Origin: Flavobacterium sasangense DSM 21067
Lineage (GTDB): Bacteria > Bacteroidota > Bacteroidia > Flavobacteriales > Flavobacteriaceae
Reading direction: 5' to 3'
DNA length: 64,000 nt
Assembly (NCBI RefSeq): GCF_000686885.1
Contig: NZ_JMLU01000002.1
Coordinates: forward strand, 124,001 to 188,000
In this document: positions 1 to 8,527 of the stretch, one piece after another
Position numbering within the stretch: the first letter of the stretch is position 1
How the letters are laid out: each line of letters opens with the position of its first letter
Program-made: the position numbers and the translations under genes
The notes under the pieces: model-generated
What the model saw: only the letters and a program-made list of their open reading frames with translations
Databases searched by the model: none
What the model was told of the DNA's origin: nothing

Positions 1-372
1 TGTAAGCAGAAGATTACCGAGGCTGATCTTTCAAATTTAAACGGTTATTGGGAAATTGAAAAAGTGGAGCTTCCCGATGGTGACAAGAAAGAATATAAAG
101 TAAATGAAACTATTGATTTCTTTAAAATAGAAGCTAATAAAGGTTTTAGAAAGAAAGTAATGCCTCAATTAGATGGAACGTATTTAACTAATGATATCCA
201 AGAAGATGTTGTTGTGGTTATTAAGGATGGTGATGCTTCACTTCAATACAAAACTACTTATGCTTCTTGGAAGGAAGAAATTATCGAGTTAACTAAGGAT
301 AAATTAGTAGTAAAAAATCAACAAGAAATTGAATATTATTACAAAAGACCAGCAAAATTTTCAGTAAAATAA
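1..372 (+). CDS. Lipocalin-like lipoprotein (5' end outside window)
   Basis: The frame is open from base 1 to a TAA at 370-372, so the gene starts before the window. The first codon is Cys, followed by a polar stretch and then an L-x-G-x-W pattern (LNGYWEIEKVEL) typical of small lipocalin-like outer-membrane lipoproteins; this Cys is probably the lipidated residue and the missing part the signal peptide. The rest is rich in short beta-type segments. A GTG at 64 is only an internal codon. One base separates the stop from the next gene, so the two are probably co-transcribed. Ligand and function are unknown; the lipocalin assignment is pattern-based. Confidence 0.65.
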   Translation, partial: CKQKITEADLSNLNGYWEIEKVELPDGDKKEYKVNETIDFFKIEANKGFRKKVMPQLDGTYLTNDIQEDVVVVIKDGDASLQYKTTYASWKEEIIELTKDKLVVKNQQEIEYYYKRPAKFSVK

Positions 373-373
373 A

Positions 374-670
374 ATGGCTAAGCGATTTAACGAAGAGAGT
401 TCGATAGGAGATGTATTAAAACAATTTATTTCTCAAAATAAGCTGGAAGCAGGTATGGATGTAGTAAATGTTCGTGATGCTTGGAAAAATTTAATGGGAA
501 ATGGAGTAAATAATTATACAACTGAAATTCAATTAAAAGGTTCTACATTGTATGTAGCTTTATCGTCAGCGGTTTTGCGTGAAGAATTAAGTTATGGAAA
601 AGAAAAAATCATCAAGATGATTAATGAAGAACTCAGAAAAGATTTGGTAACAAATTTAGTTTTAAGGTAA
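374..670 (+). CDS. DUF721 family protein (DciA-like)
   Basis: A 98-residue protein of the DUF721 family, a KH-like fold seen also in DciA, the DnaB helicase loader of many bacteria. The family signature is visible as an N-terminal helix (IGDVLKQFISQNKL), a Trp-containing VRDAWKNLMG segment, and a strand-helix end (GSTLYVALSSAVLREELSY) of the type that contacts nucleic acid. It begins one base after the preceding stop. Flavobacterial DUF721 proteins of this size are usually annotated only as DUF721; a replication role is an inference from DciA homology, not shown here. Confidence 0.8.
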   Translation: MAKRFNEESSIGDVLKQFISQNKLEAGMDVVNVRDAWKNLMGNGVNNYTTEIQLKGSTLYVALSSAVLREELSYGKEKIIKMINEELRKDLVTNLVLR

Positions 671-704
671 AAAGAAGCCCCAAATCTTTATCAAATGGGG
701 CTTC
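669..704 (-). terminator. Terminator between convergent DUF721 and aceA genes
   Basis: A nine-base stem, GAAGCCCCA (674-682) with TGGGGCTTC (696-704), separated by a 13-base loop. On the minus strand it is followed by TTTTT (669-673), so it best serves the aceBA operon; on the plus strand it follows the DUF721 stop directly but lacks a clear T-run. Confidence 0.65.
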
Positions 705-733
705 AACAAACTCAAAATTAAAAATTAATAAGA

Positions 734-2011
734 TTAAAATTGTGCAGTTTCTGTAGAATCTTTCATAGCTACAGTTGAAGATAATCCTGCGGTCACAGCA
801 TTTTGAACTTCATCAAAATAACTTGTTCCAACAAAATTTTGATGTTTTACAGCTCTAAATCCTTCAGCTTGTAAAGCAAACTCTTTCTCTTGTAATTCTG
901 AATATCCTGCCATTCCTTTGCGTTTGTATGCTAAAGCTAATTCAAACATTGAAGTATTTAAAGCATGGAATCCAGCTAATGTTATGAATTGAAATTTATA
1001 TCCCAATTTAGCAATATCTTCACGGAATGTTTCCATTTGCTCAACTGATAATTTTGCTGCCCAATTGAATGATGGAGAACAATTATAAGCTAATAATTTT
1101 CCAGGATATTGTTTATGGATAGCCGCGGCAAATTTTCTTGCTTCTTCCAAATCGGGTGTAGAAGTTTCTAACCAAACTAAATCAGCATAAGGAGCATATG
1201 ACAATCCTCGGTCAATTCCTTGTTCAATTCCTGCTTCTACGTAAAAAAATCCTTCAGGAGTTCTCTCTCCAGTAATAAATTTTCTATCTCTTTCATCAAT
1301 GTCGCTGGTTAATAAATTGGCAGCATCAGCATCAGTTCGAGCCACAATTAATGTTGGAACTCCCATTGTGTCAGCCGCTAATCGTGCAGCAATTAATTTA
1401 TTGATGGCTTCTTGTGTTGGAACTAAAACTTTTCCGCCTAAATGCCCGCATTTTTTTGCAGATGAAAGTTGGTCTTCAAAGTGAACTCCTGCTGCCCCAG
1501 CTTCAATCATGCTTTTCATAAGTTCAAAAGCATTTAAGTTGCCTCCAAAACCCGCTTCAGCATCGGCAACAATTGGAACTAAATAATCTTTTTTGTTTTC
1601 AACTTTGTTCACAGACTGGATTTGGTCGGCGCGTAACAATGCGTTGTTAATACGCTTAACAACTAATGGAACACTGTTAGCAGGATATAACGATTGGTCA
1701 GGATACATTTCGCCAGCTACATTTGCATCTGCAGCTACTTGCCAGCCACTCAAATAAATAGCTTCTAATCCAGCTTCTACTTCTTGAATAGCTTGATTTC
1801 CTGTTAGTGCACCTAAACCAGCAACCCAATCCTGATTGTTTAATTTGTTCCAAAGAATTTCAGCTCCACGGCGCGCAATAGAATATTCTATTTGATATGA
1901 ACCTTGTAGTTCTATTACTTTTTCTGCAGTGTAAGGTCTTTCGATACCTTTCCATCTTGGATTTGTTGTCCAATCCGTAATTAATTGTTGAATTCTTTCT
2001 TCAGTTTTCAT
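734..2011 (-). CDS. aceA: Isocitrate lyase
   Basis: Isocitrate lyase cleaves isocitrate to glyoxylate and succinate, the first step of the glyoxylate shunt, allowing growth on acetate or fatty acids. The 425-residue protein has the catalytic KKCGH motif at residues 186-190 (Cys188), the [10 protein letters not shown] segment near 88-97 and the metal/substrate loop DAEAGFGG near 150-157. Length fits the short bacterial AceA class. It lies 86 bp downstream of aceB on the same strand, so the order of transcription is aceB then aceA, with a strong hairpin between them. The start is the ATG at 2011, directly preceding the Lys-Thr-Glu-Glu opening of the first helix. Confidence 0.97.
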   Translation of the reverse strand: MKTEERIQQLITDWTTNPRWKGIERPYTAEKVIELQGSYQIEYSIARRGAEILWNKLNNQDWVAGLGALTGNQAIQEVEAGLEAIYLSGWQVAADANVAGEMYPDQSLYPANSVPLVVKRINNALLRADQIQSVNKVENKKDYLVPIVADAEAGFGGNLNAFELMKSMIEAGAAGVHFEDQLSSAKKCGHLGGKVLVPTQEAINKLIAARLAADTMGVPTLIVARTDADAANLLTSDIDERDRKFITGERTPEGFFYVEAGIEQGIDRGLSYAPYADLVWLETSTPDLEEARKFAAAIHKQYPGKLLAYNCSPSFNWAAKLSVEQMETFREDIAKLGYKFQFITLAGFHALNTSMFELALAYKRKGMAGYSELQEKEFALQAEGFRAVKHQNFVGTSYFDEVQNAVTAGLSSTVAMKDSTETAQF

Positions 2012-2063
2012 AATTTTGTGGTGTTTTTAGATAGTTATTATTTTGTAATTATTTATGGATAGA

Positions 2064-2096
2064 CTGTCGGATGTTGCAGCATTCGGCAGTTTTTTT
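2064..2096 (+). other. Hairpin plus T-run in the aceB-aceA gap, oriented as a plus-strand terminator
   Basis: CTGTCGGATG (2064-2073) pairs with CATTCGGCAG (2080-2089) over ten positions with two wobble pairs, and seven T follow on the plus strand. Both flanking genes are on the minus strand, where the same hairpin would sit inside the aceB-aceA transcript. It could stop antisense transcription into aceB or mark an mRNA processing or attenuation point that sets the AceB:AceA ratio. Confidence 0.5.
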
Positions 2097-2097
2097 G

Positions 2098-3681
2098 TTA
2101 GTCTATATATTCGTATGCTTTCAAGGTTAAAAATTCGTCTAATTCTGAATTTAATATCATATCTGTGAAAAGTTTTGTCGCTAATTCAAATTTTCCTGAA
2201 TTAAATCGTTCTTCTCCAACATAGGCTTTAATTTTAATTAACTCTTCAGAGGTATACTTTTGATATAATTCAGGATTACATTTTTCTCCATTTTCAAGAG
2301 TAACTTCTTTATGTAACCAAAGCCATAATTGTGTTCTTGAGATTTCAGCTGTGGCCGCATCTTCCATTAAATTATATATTGCTGCAGCTCCAACACCCAT
2401 TAGCCAAGATTCGATGTATAAAATTCCAACGTTGATATTTTTACGGACTCCATTTTCTGTTACGGTTCCTTTCGGAAGTTCTAACAATTGTTCTTCTGTT
2501 ATATTCAATTCAGCTCTTTTAATATGCATTTGGTTTTTTGTTGGCATATTTTCGTTGAAAACTTTCATTGCTAGCTGTACTAATCCTGGATGAGCTACCC
2601 AAGTGCCATCGTGTCCGTTTTTAACTTCTCTTTCTTTATCTGATTTTACTTTTTCATAAGCTATTTCATTTGCATGTTCGTCATTTTTTATAGGAATTTG
2701 CGCTGCCATTCCGCCTATTGCTAGTACATTTCTTTTGTGGCAAACTTGAACTACTCTTTGCGAATAGGCACTCATAAAAGGGCTAGTCATTGTAACTTGG
2801 TCTCTGTCTGGAATCATAAAACCAGACTGTAATTTTAGTTTTTTGATGTATGAAAAAATGTAATCCCATCTTCCACAATTTAATCCTGCCATATGATCTT
2901 TTAATTCATATATGATTTCATCTAATTGAAAACTTGCAGTAATTGTTTCAATTAAAACGGTTGCTTTTATTGTTCCGATTGGAATTTTGAAGTAGTCTTG
3001 TGAATATAAAAAAACATCATTCCACCAACGAGCTTCTTCATAATGTTCTAATTTTGGTAAATAGAAAAATGGAGCTAATTCTTGTTTTATTAGAGTTTCT
3101 GCATTGTGGAAAAAGAATAAACCAAAATCTACTAATGCGCCAGAAAAATTTTTCCCATCTAATTGAATGTTTTTTTCTTCTAAATGCAAGCCTCTTGGAC
3201 GGACTAAAAGTGTGGCTGTTTGATTATTATTTAATTGATATTTTTTTCCATTTTGTTCTATTGAAATGGTTTTGTTTATAGCATCTTTTAAATTTTGTTG
3301 CCCATCTAATAAGTTAGACCAAGTAGGAGAGCAGCTATCTTCAAAATCTGCCATAAAGACTTTTGCGCCAGAATTTAATGCATTAATAACCATTTTTCTG
3401 TCAACAGGTCCTGTAATTTCAACTCTTCTGTCTAGCAAAATTTCAGGGATTGGTGCAGCAGTCCAATTGCTATTTCTTATTTCTAATGTTTCTTTTGGAA
3501 AATGAGGCTTTTCACCTAAATCAAAACTTTTTTGTTGTTCTTTTCGCTTTTCTAGTAATTCTAATCTTTTTGGATTGAATTTTACTTGTAGCTTTTCTAT
3601 AAATAATAAAGCATCATCTGAAAGGATTTCAGGATACTTTTCTTGTTGTTTTACTTGAAGTTGTGAGATATTCGTTTCCAT
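2098..3681 (-). CDS. aceB: Malate synthase A
   Basis: Malate synthase condenses glyoxylate with acetyl-CoA to malate, completing the glyoxylate shunt. The 527-residue length is that of the A isoform. Visible family motifs are ADFEDSCSPTW (111-121), the RPRGLHLEE active-site strand beginning at residue 161 with its catalytic Arg, and GRWDYIFSYIK (270-280) with the Mg-binding region. The gene is first in the operon with aceA and is divergent from a regulator gene across a 187-bp control region, which suggests direct regulation by that protein. Confidence 0.97.
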   Translation of the reverse strand: METNISQLQVKQQEKYPEILSDDALLFIEKLQVKFNPKRLELLEKRKEQQKSFDLGEKPHFPKETLEIRNSNWTAAPIPEILLDRRVEITGPVDRKMVINALNSGAKVFMADFEDSCSPTWSNLLDGQQNLKDAINKTISIEQNGKKYQLNNNQTATLLVRPRGLHLEEKNIQLDGKNFSGALVDFGLFFFHNAETLIKQELAPFFYLPKLEHYEEARWWNDVFLYSQDYFKIPIGTIKATVLIETITASFQLDEIIYELKDHMAGLNCGRWDYIFSYIKKLKLQSGFMIPDRDQVTMTSPFMSAYSQRVVQVCHKRNVLAIGGMAAQIPIKNDEHANEIAYEKVKSDKEREVKNGHDGTWVAHPGLVQLAMKVFNENMPTKNQMHIKRAELNITEEQLLELPKGTVTENGVRKNINVGILYIESWLMGVGAAAIYNLMEDAATAEISRTQLWLWLHKEVTLENGEKCNPELYQKYTSEELIKIKAYVGEERFNSGKFELATKLFTDMILNSELDEFLTLKAYEYID

Positions 3682-3710
3682 AATTAGAAAGTTTATTTGT
3701 TTGATTGGTA

Positions 3711-3741
3711 CAATATTATAAAATTAAAAAACATAAAACAA
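3711..3741 (-). promoter_or_regulatory. Probable aceBA promoter
   Basis: On the minus strand TTG (complement of 3739-3741) is followed after 20 bases by TAATATTG (complement of 3711-3718), one mismatch from the Bacteroidota -7 element TAnnTTTG. The perfect palindrome at 3742-3753 touches the upstream edge of the -33 box. Confidence 0.5.
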
Positions 3742-3797
3742 GCGAACGTTCGCAAAAATGTAAAAAAAGCATAAAAAATATTTTTCGCAAAAATGTA
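3742..3797. promoter_or_regulatory. Operator candidates: palindrome and 14-bp direct repeats
   Basis: GCGAACGTTCGC at 3742-3753 is a perfect 12-bp palindrome. TTCGCAAAAATGTA occurs twice, at 3749-3762 and 3784-3797, 35 bp apart start to start. The first copy overlaps the palindrome beside the aceB promoter; the second lies just upstream of the -7 element of the regulator gene. The core TTCGCAAA resembles the TTTGCAAA core that I recall for RamB, an actinobacterial glyoxylate regulator of the same protein family. This is a strong candidate for the binding site of the adjacent regulator. Confidence 0.55.
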
Positions 3798-3798
3798 T

Positions 3799-3806
3799 TA
3801 TATTTG
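3799..3806 (+). promoter_or_regulatory. -7 element of the regulator gene
   Basis: TATATTTG fits TAnnTTTG exactly, 62 bp before the ATG at 3869. The second direct repeat (3784-3797) sits immediately upstream, where a bound protein would block sigma, consistent with autoregulation. Confidence 0.5.
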
Positions 3807-3868
3807 TTTTTTATTGTAAAATGAGGCAAAGAGTTTAAAGGTTTCTAATTTTTTTAAATAGTTGATTG

Positions 3869-5347
3869 ATGATTGAAGAAGAATATATCCGTTTGATTTT
3901 TGGTTTAAAATTGAAACAAATTAGAACCGAAAAAAATCTATCGTTGTTTGGTTTGGCAAAAATGACAGGTTTGTCTAAATCGTATTTAAACGAAATTGAA
4001 AAAGGAAAAAAATATCCTAAAAGAGATAAGATTGTACTTTTATCTGAAGCTTTAGAAACAACATACGATCAATTAGTTTCTTTAAAATTGGATAAAAATT
4101 TGGCGCCAATTGGAGAGATTTTGCAGTCTAGAATTCTAAAAGAGATTCCATTAGATATTTTTGGAATTAAAGAAAGCGATTTAATTGATATTATTGCAGA
4201 AGCTCCTGTAAAGGTTAATGCCTTTATTAGTACACTTTTTGAAATTGCTAAACACTATAATTTAACACGTGAAAGTTTCTTTTTAGCTGCTTTACGTTCA
4301 TATCAGGAAGCAAATAATAATTACTTTGAAGAAATTGAGCTACAGGTTGAAAAATTTGCCAAAGCATATTCACTAGATTTGAATAAACGGTTAAATTCAA
4401 AAGATTTTGAAGAAATTTTAGTTGAAGAATACGGTTACACAATTGAGAATGATGAGTTAGCCCAGCATAAGGAATTGAATAATTTACGTTCTGTTTTTGT
4501 GCCAAGTTCTAAAACTCTTTTGGTTTCGTCTGAAACTGATGATTCGCAACGAATGTTTATTTATGCAAAAGAAATTGCTTACAATTTTTTGAATATAACT
4601 GATAGATTGTTTACTTTTTCATGGATAAAATTTGATAGTTTTGATCAAGTTTTAAATAATTTTATAGCTTCATATTTTGCAGGAGCTTTATTAATTCCGC
4701 GTAAATCACTAGTAGCATCACTTAAATCTTTTTTTGATAAGAAAACTTTTTCTACTAACGATTTTCAAATGTTGATGGATGGTTTTACAGATTCTCCTGA
4801 AACCTTTTATCAACGATTAACGAATGTGTTACCAAAAGATTTTAATCTGAAAAATTTATTCTTTTTGCGATTTAGTTATAAACCTGAACGTGGTGATTTT
4901 CAGTTGACCAAAGAATTACACATAACAAATTTATTAGAACCACATGCAAATGAACGAAATGAACATTATTGTCGTAGGTGGATATCTTTAAAAACAATTC
5001 AAGATTTGACAGAAACAACTGAAAATCATGTATTAGATAGTCAGATATCTTCTTATAATCATACGGATAATGAATATTTTGTAATTTCTTCGGCTACAAA
5101 AGATCCTTTTAGAAAAGGTTATTATAGAAGTATTGCTTTAGGCATTATGATTAATCAACATTCTTTAAGTAGAATAGCTTTTTTGCAAGATGAAAATATT
5201 AAACGAAGAAAAGTTGGAGTAACTTGCGAATCTTGTTCAATTTCAGATTGTTTAGAAAGAGTTGCACCACCAAAAAATTTGGAACGAAAAGCTCGTTTTT
5301 TGCAAACAGATATGGTTGTGAAAGAGATAATGGAAAAATATAAGTAA
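3869..5347 (+). CDS. XRE-family regulator with short-chain-fatty-acid-regulator (ScfR/RamB-like) domains
   Basis: A DNA-binding regulator of 492 residues. Residues ~10-68 form an XRE/Cro-type helix-turn-helix (LSLFGLAKMTGLSKSYLNEIE). A long middle region matches the IrrE/ImmA-like plus DUF2083 layout of the ScfR/RamB family. Near the C-terminus is the conserved Cys cluster (CESCSISDCLERVAPP). In the family I recall, such proteins control acetate, propionate and glyoxylate-cycle genes and may sense acyl-CoA-type ligands. Its divergent position next to aceBA and the repeats between them support that role here. A TTG three bases upstream could also initiate; ATG at 3869 is preferred. The ligand and whether it activates or represses are not shown. 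Confidence 0.8.
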   Translation: MIEEEYIRLIFGLKLKQIRTEKNLSLFGLAKMTGLSKSYLNEIEKGKKYPKRDKIVLLSEALETTYDQLVSLKLDKNLAPIGEILQSRILKEIPLDIFGIKESDLIDIIAEAPVKVNAFISTLFEIAKHYNLTRESFFLAALRSYQEANNNYFEEIELQVEKFAKAYSLDLNKRLNSKDFEEILVEEYGYTIENDELAQHKELNNLRSVFVPSSKTLLVSSETDDSQRMFIYAKEIAYNFLNITDRLFTFSWIKFDSFDQVLNNFIASYFAGALLIPRKSLVASLKSFFDKKTFSTNDFQMLMDGFTDSPETFYQRLTNVLPKDFNLKNLFFLRFSYKPERGDFQLTKELHITNLLEPHANERNEHYCRRWISLKTIQDLTETTENHVLDSQISSYNHTDNEYFVISSATKDPFRKGYYRSIALGIMINQHSLSRIAFLQDENIKRRKVGVTCESCSISDCLERVAPPKNLERKARFLQTDMVVKEIMEKYK

Positions 5348-5382
5348 AAAAAATCCCGATTCATTGAATCGGGATTTTTTTA
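5346..5382. terminator. Bidirectional terminator between the regulator and ndk
   Basis: An almost perfect inverted repeat with core AATCCCGATTC/GAATCGGGATT and a three-base loop, flanked by an A-run at 5346-5353 and a T-run at 5375-5381, serves the two convergent genes. Confidence 0.85.
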
Positions 5383-5399
5383 TATGATAATTCTAAAAA

Positions 5400-5819
5400 T
5401 TAGAATTGCTCTCTTCCTGAAAAATGGAAAGCACTTTCAATAGCTGCATTTTCATCAGAGTCAGATCCGTGAACAGCATTTTCTCCAATTGAAGTAGCAT
5501 ATTTTTTACGGATAGTTCCTTCAGCTGCATCTGCTGGATTTGTTGCTCCAATTAATGTTCTGAAATCTTCCACTGCATTTTCTTTTTCTAAGATAGCAGC
5601 TACAATTGGACCTCTAGTCATAAATTCAACTAATTCACCAAAAAATGGTCTTGCAGCATGAACAGCGTAAAACGCTTGAGCATCAGCAATAGTTAATTGA
5701 GTTAATTTCAAAGAAACAATTTTGAAACCACCTTCTGTAATCATGTTTAAGATACCACCAATATGTCCGTTTTCTACAGCATCTGGTTTAATCATTGTAA
5801 AAGTTCTGTTTGTTGCCAT
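5400..5819 (-). CDS. ndk: Nucleoside-diphosphate kinase
   Basis: Transfers the gamma-phosphate between nucleoside tri- and diphosphates via a phosphohistidine. The 139-residue protein shows the N-terminal [11 protein letters not shown] strand, the Kpn-loop region (residues ~90-105, with [14 protein letters not shown]), and the active-site NAVHGSDS with His117. Length is normal for bacterial Ndk. It has its own promoter with a good -33/-7 pair 16 bp upstream and is a single-gene unit ending at the shared terminator. Confidence 0.97.
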   Translation of the reverse strand: MATNRTFTMIKPDAVENGHIGGILNMITEGGFKIVSLKLTQLTIADAQAFYAVHAARPFFGELVEFMTRGPIVAAILEKENAVEDFRTLIGATNPADAAEGTIRKKYATSIGENAVHGSDSDENAAIESAFHFSGREQF

Positions 5820-5834
5820 TTTTTAAATTTTTTG

Positions 5835-5864
5835 CAAAGGTACCATTTTAATTAGGTTTTGCAA
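5835..5864 (-). promoter_or_regulatory. ndk promoter
   Basis: On the minus strand TTG (complement of 5862-5864), a 19-base spacer, and TACCTTTG (complement of 5835-5842) match the Bacteroidota consensus. Confidence 0.7.
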
Positions 5865-5877
5865 TATTGTTTTTTTA

Positions 5878-6705
5878 TTATTTTGTAATAGTTCTAACAA
5901 CTCTAAAACCATAAAACTCATGTGTTTTATTAGGTTCTGTTGAAATTCTATTAGCGGGTCTTACATAGTTTTGTTGACTATCCCATGATCCACCTCTAAC
6001 GCTTCTTCTTTCTCCCATTTCGGGACCTCTAGGATTGTCTCCTTTTTCTAATTTGTAGAAATCTTTATTGTACCAATCCCAACACCATTCCCAAACATTT
6101 CCGCTCATGTCGTAAACTCCTAATTCGTTAGGTAGTTTTGTTCCTACTGTATGTGGTGTTCCTTTGCTATTTCCTTTGTGCCAAGCAACCTCATCTAAAT
6201 TATTGCTACCACTGTATTTAAAGGATTTTGATGAAGCGCCACCTTTTGCTGCAAATTCCCATTCCGCTTCTGTTGGAAGTCTGTATCCGTTTGCCTTGAA
6301 ATTACAAACAAAATTAGGACCTTTTTTAGTGTAGGCTGGTTGTAGTTTTTCTTTTTTACTTAACCAGTTACAATAAGCAATAGCTTCATTCCAGGTTACA
6401 CCGTTTATTGGGTAATTATCTTGCCATCCCCAAGTTGGTTTTTCTGGCATTTTCATTTTGTTAGCTTTGATGAATTGTTTCCATTCCCATACTGTAACTT
6501 CAAATTTGCTAATCTCAAATGTATTTAAATTTACAGTATGCTCTTTTTGTTCATCGACATCCGCTAAACCATCAGAATCTTTTGAACCCATTTTAAAAGT
6601 TCCTCCTTGAATTTTTATTAAGTCAATATCAACTAGACTGTTTTTAAATGCGAATAATGATAAAAGGGTAATTAATAATGTAGAATAAAACGTAATTTTT
6701 TTCAT
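5878..6705 (-). CDS. Exported FGE/SUMF1-fold protein lacking catalytic cysteines
   Basis: A 275-residue exported protein with the formylglycine-generating-enzyme (FGE-sulfatase) fold. An N-terminal signal peptide (MKKITFYSTLLITLL) has no lipobox Cys. The fold signature is clear: IQGGTFKMGS near the start, YRLPTEAEWEFAAKGG in the middle, DMSGNVWEWCWDW, then RSVRGGSWDSQ and YGFRVVR at the end. In true FGE the segment after GGS carries the two active-site cysteines; here it reads WDSQQNYVRPANR with none, so it is unlikely to activate sulfatases. Related proteins are structural (GldK) or bind other substrates. The start is the Met at 6705, because a -7 element lies inside the 16-residue upstream extension. 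Confidence 0.8.
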   Translation of the reverse strand: MKKITFYSTLLITLLSLFAFKNSLVDIDLIKIQGGTFKMGSKDSDGLADVDEQKEHTVNLNTFEISKFEVTVWEWKQFIKANKMKMPEKPTWGWQDNYPINGVTWNEAIAYCNWLSKKEKLQPAYTKKGPNFVCNFKANGYRLPTEAEWEFAAKGGASSKSFKYSGSNNLDEVAWHKGNSKGTPHTVGTKLPNELGVYDMSGNVWEWCWDWYNKDFYKLEKGDNPRGPEMGERRSVRGGSWDSQQNYVRPANRISTEPNKTHEFYGFRVVRTITK

Positions 6706-6730
6706 AAGTTTAGTTATTAATTTAGGTGTG

Positions 6731-6738
6731 CAAATATA
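6731..6738 (-). promoter_or_regulatory. -7 element deciding the start of the FGE-fold gene
   Basis: The minus strand reads TATATTTG (complement of 6731-6738), 25 bp before the ATG at 6705. Transcription would therefore begin downstream of the alternative Met at 6753. Confidence 0.55.
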
Positions 6739-6856
6739 ATAATAATATAACATTGTGCGGTAAAATTGTTATAAAACGTAGTTTTTACCTTAAATTGATG
6801 TTAAAAAATTATATATATTGTTTTTTATCGAACAAAAAAGTATTTGGTCGATTTTT

Positions 6857-8452
6857 TTAAACAATAACTAATGAGAAATTTTGCTTTAGTGGTTGTAAAT
6901 CAGAGTATAAAAGTGAGAAAAAAGCTTCAAAATTTGTTATCTCATTGTAGAAATCTGCGAAATTTGATTTTCTTTCTTGTAAAGATTGATTTGGGAATAA
7001 TTCGTTTTGAAGTTGAATAATTCGTTCTAATTTTTCGGAATAAATTCTTTTTTCAGCCTTGAGTAATTTTTTTTCTAAATTTTCTAAACCTTTTAATTGT
7101 TTTACTTCTTGTGCTTTTACAGCTCCTATAAATGATTTGTCAGTTTTATTAGCAATGATATGTAATGCTTCAAACTGATTTTTAAGAAATGCTTTTTGTT
7201 CGCTAAAATCTATAGTTAAGTCTGAAAATTCTTTGGTTTTCTCATTTATTAAATTTTGTTGATTTTGAAAAATATCAGACCAATTTAACCCTAATTTTTC
7301 CAATTTTTCAACTTGCTTTTTTGTAGCAACTAAAGCAGAATTACGAAGTAACAAAATAGGGAAGGTAATATTATTCTCTTCAAAATTTGATTTTAGTTCT
7401 AACCAATACGCTAATTCGCCACCGCCACCTATATAACAAAGATTAGGTAAAATCACCTCTTGATACAACGGACGTAAAATTACATTCGGACTAAAATTCT
7501 TTGGATTATTTTCTAATTCAGTTAAGATCTCGCTTTCTGAAAATGATAATTGTGTGTTATTGATTTTGTAATTTCCATTTTCTAAAATAATGCGCTCACG
7601 TAAATTATCTTGAATGTAAAATAAGTTAATTTCCCTTGGATTTACCTGAACGTTATATTCTTTTAGTAATGGAAGCGTTTCGTTAACTGTTTTAAAAGAT
7701 GTTTGCTGTAATAATTCTTCTTTAGCATAAGGAATAAATAGTTTTTTTAGCTCTAAATCATCACCATCTAAAATGACTAAACCTTCATTTTTGAATAATT
7801 CATTAGCTAAATATCGAGTAGCATCAGCTAAATTTTCATGTTTCGAATAGGATTTTTTAAATAATTCACGAAGATAATTGGCATTGTTTCCTAAACCTAA
7901 CTCAGTAGAAAATTGCTCAAAAACTTCTTCTAATCCAGAAGTGTTTAATCTCCCAACCGGACCTTTACTTTCTTTTTTCCACTGGATTTTATTGCCTTTG
8001 AAATTGAAAAAATTGATTTCATCAAAATCATGATCTTCAGTTGCCATCCAATACACAGGAACAAAATTATTTTCGGGATAAGCAGTTTTTAATTCCTTTG
8101 TTAAATTAATAACAGAGATAATTTTATATATAAAATACAATGGACCGGTGAATAAATTCAATTGATGCCCAGTTGTAATAGTAAAGGTTTTTGAATCTTT
8201 TAAAATTTCAATGTTAGTAGAAGTAGCTTCTGAAATTTCAAACTTTTGATGTTGATTTAGTAATGCATTGACTAAGATTTCACGATTTTCAATTGGAAAA
8301 TTTTTACTTTTTTCTTCAATTTGAAGTTTGAAATTTTCTAATGTTGGAAATCGATTATGTAACGTTTTTAATTCAGCCTTTTGGTCTAAATAATCTACAA
8401 TTAGTTTTGAAAAATATCCTGAATTTTGATACGTTATACAGTCGTTTGGCAT
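6857..8452 (-). CDS. bshC: Bacillithiol biosynthesis cysteine-adding enzyme BshC
   Basis: BshC adds cysteine to glucosaminyl-malate, the last step in bacillithiol synthesis; bacillithiol replaces glutathione as the main low-molecular-weight thiol in many Firmicutes and Bacteroidota. The 531-residue length is typical. The family core TGHQLNLFTGPLYFIYKI (near residue 95-110) and the following WMATEDHDFDEI motif are present, as is the LRPLYQEVILPNLCYIGGGGE region in the middle and a long coiled-coil C-terminal half rich in Lys/Glu/Leu. bshA and bshB are not in the window. The gene stands alone between a lipoprotein gene and the FGE-fold gene, all on the same strand. Confidence 0.95.
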   Translation of the reverse strand: MPNDCITYQNSGYFSKLIVDYLDQKAELKTLHNRFPTLENFKLQIEEKSKNFPIENREILVNALLNQHQKFEISEATSTNIEILKDSKTFTITTGHQLNLFTGPLYFIYKIISVINLTKELKTAYPENNFVPVYWMATEDHDFDEINFFNFKGNKIQWKKESKGPVGRLNTSGLEEVFEQFSTELGLGNNANYLRELFKKSYSKHENLADATRYLANELFKNEGLVILDGDDLELKKLFIPYAKEELLQQTSFKTVNETLPLLKEYNVQVNPREINLFYIQDNLRERIILENGNYKINNTQLSFSESEILTELENNPKNFSPNVILRPLYQEVILPNLCYIGGGGELAYWLELKSNFEENNITFPILLLRNSALVATKKQVEKLEKLGLNWSDIFQNQQNLINEKTKEFSDLTIDFSEQKAFLKNQFEALHIIANKTDKSFIGAVKAQEVKQLKGLENLEKKLLKAEKRIYSEKLERIIQLQNELFPNQSLQERKSNFADFYNEITNFEAFFSLLYSDLQPLKQNFSLVIV

Positions 8453-8527
8453 TTTGGCAATTATTTTTTTGCTAAAATACTAAATTACATTATTTGTTGA
8501 ATGGTTTTAACAGTAGTTTATTATTAG

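Noticed and set aside
1299..1484. Plus-strand frame inside aceA
   Set aside because: It is antisense to a clearly conserved enzyme with no promoter; it is a frame shadow.
3866..3868. TTG start for the ScfR-like regulator
   Set aside because: An ATG follows immediately in frame; starting at ATG needs no rare codon.
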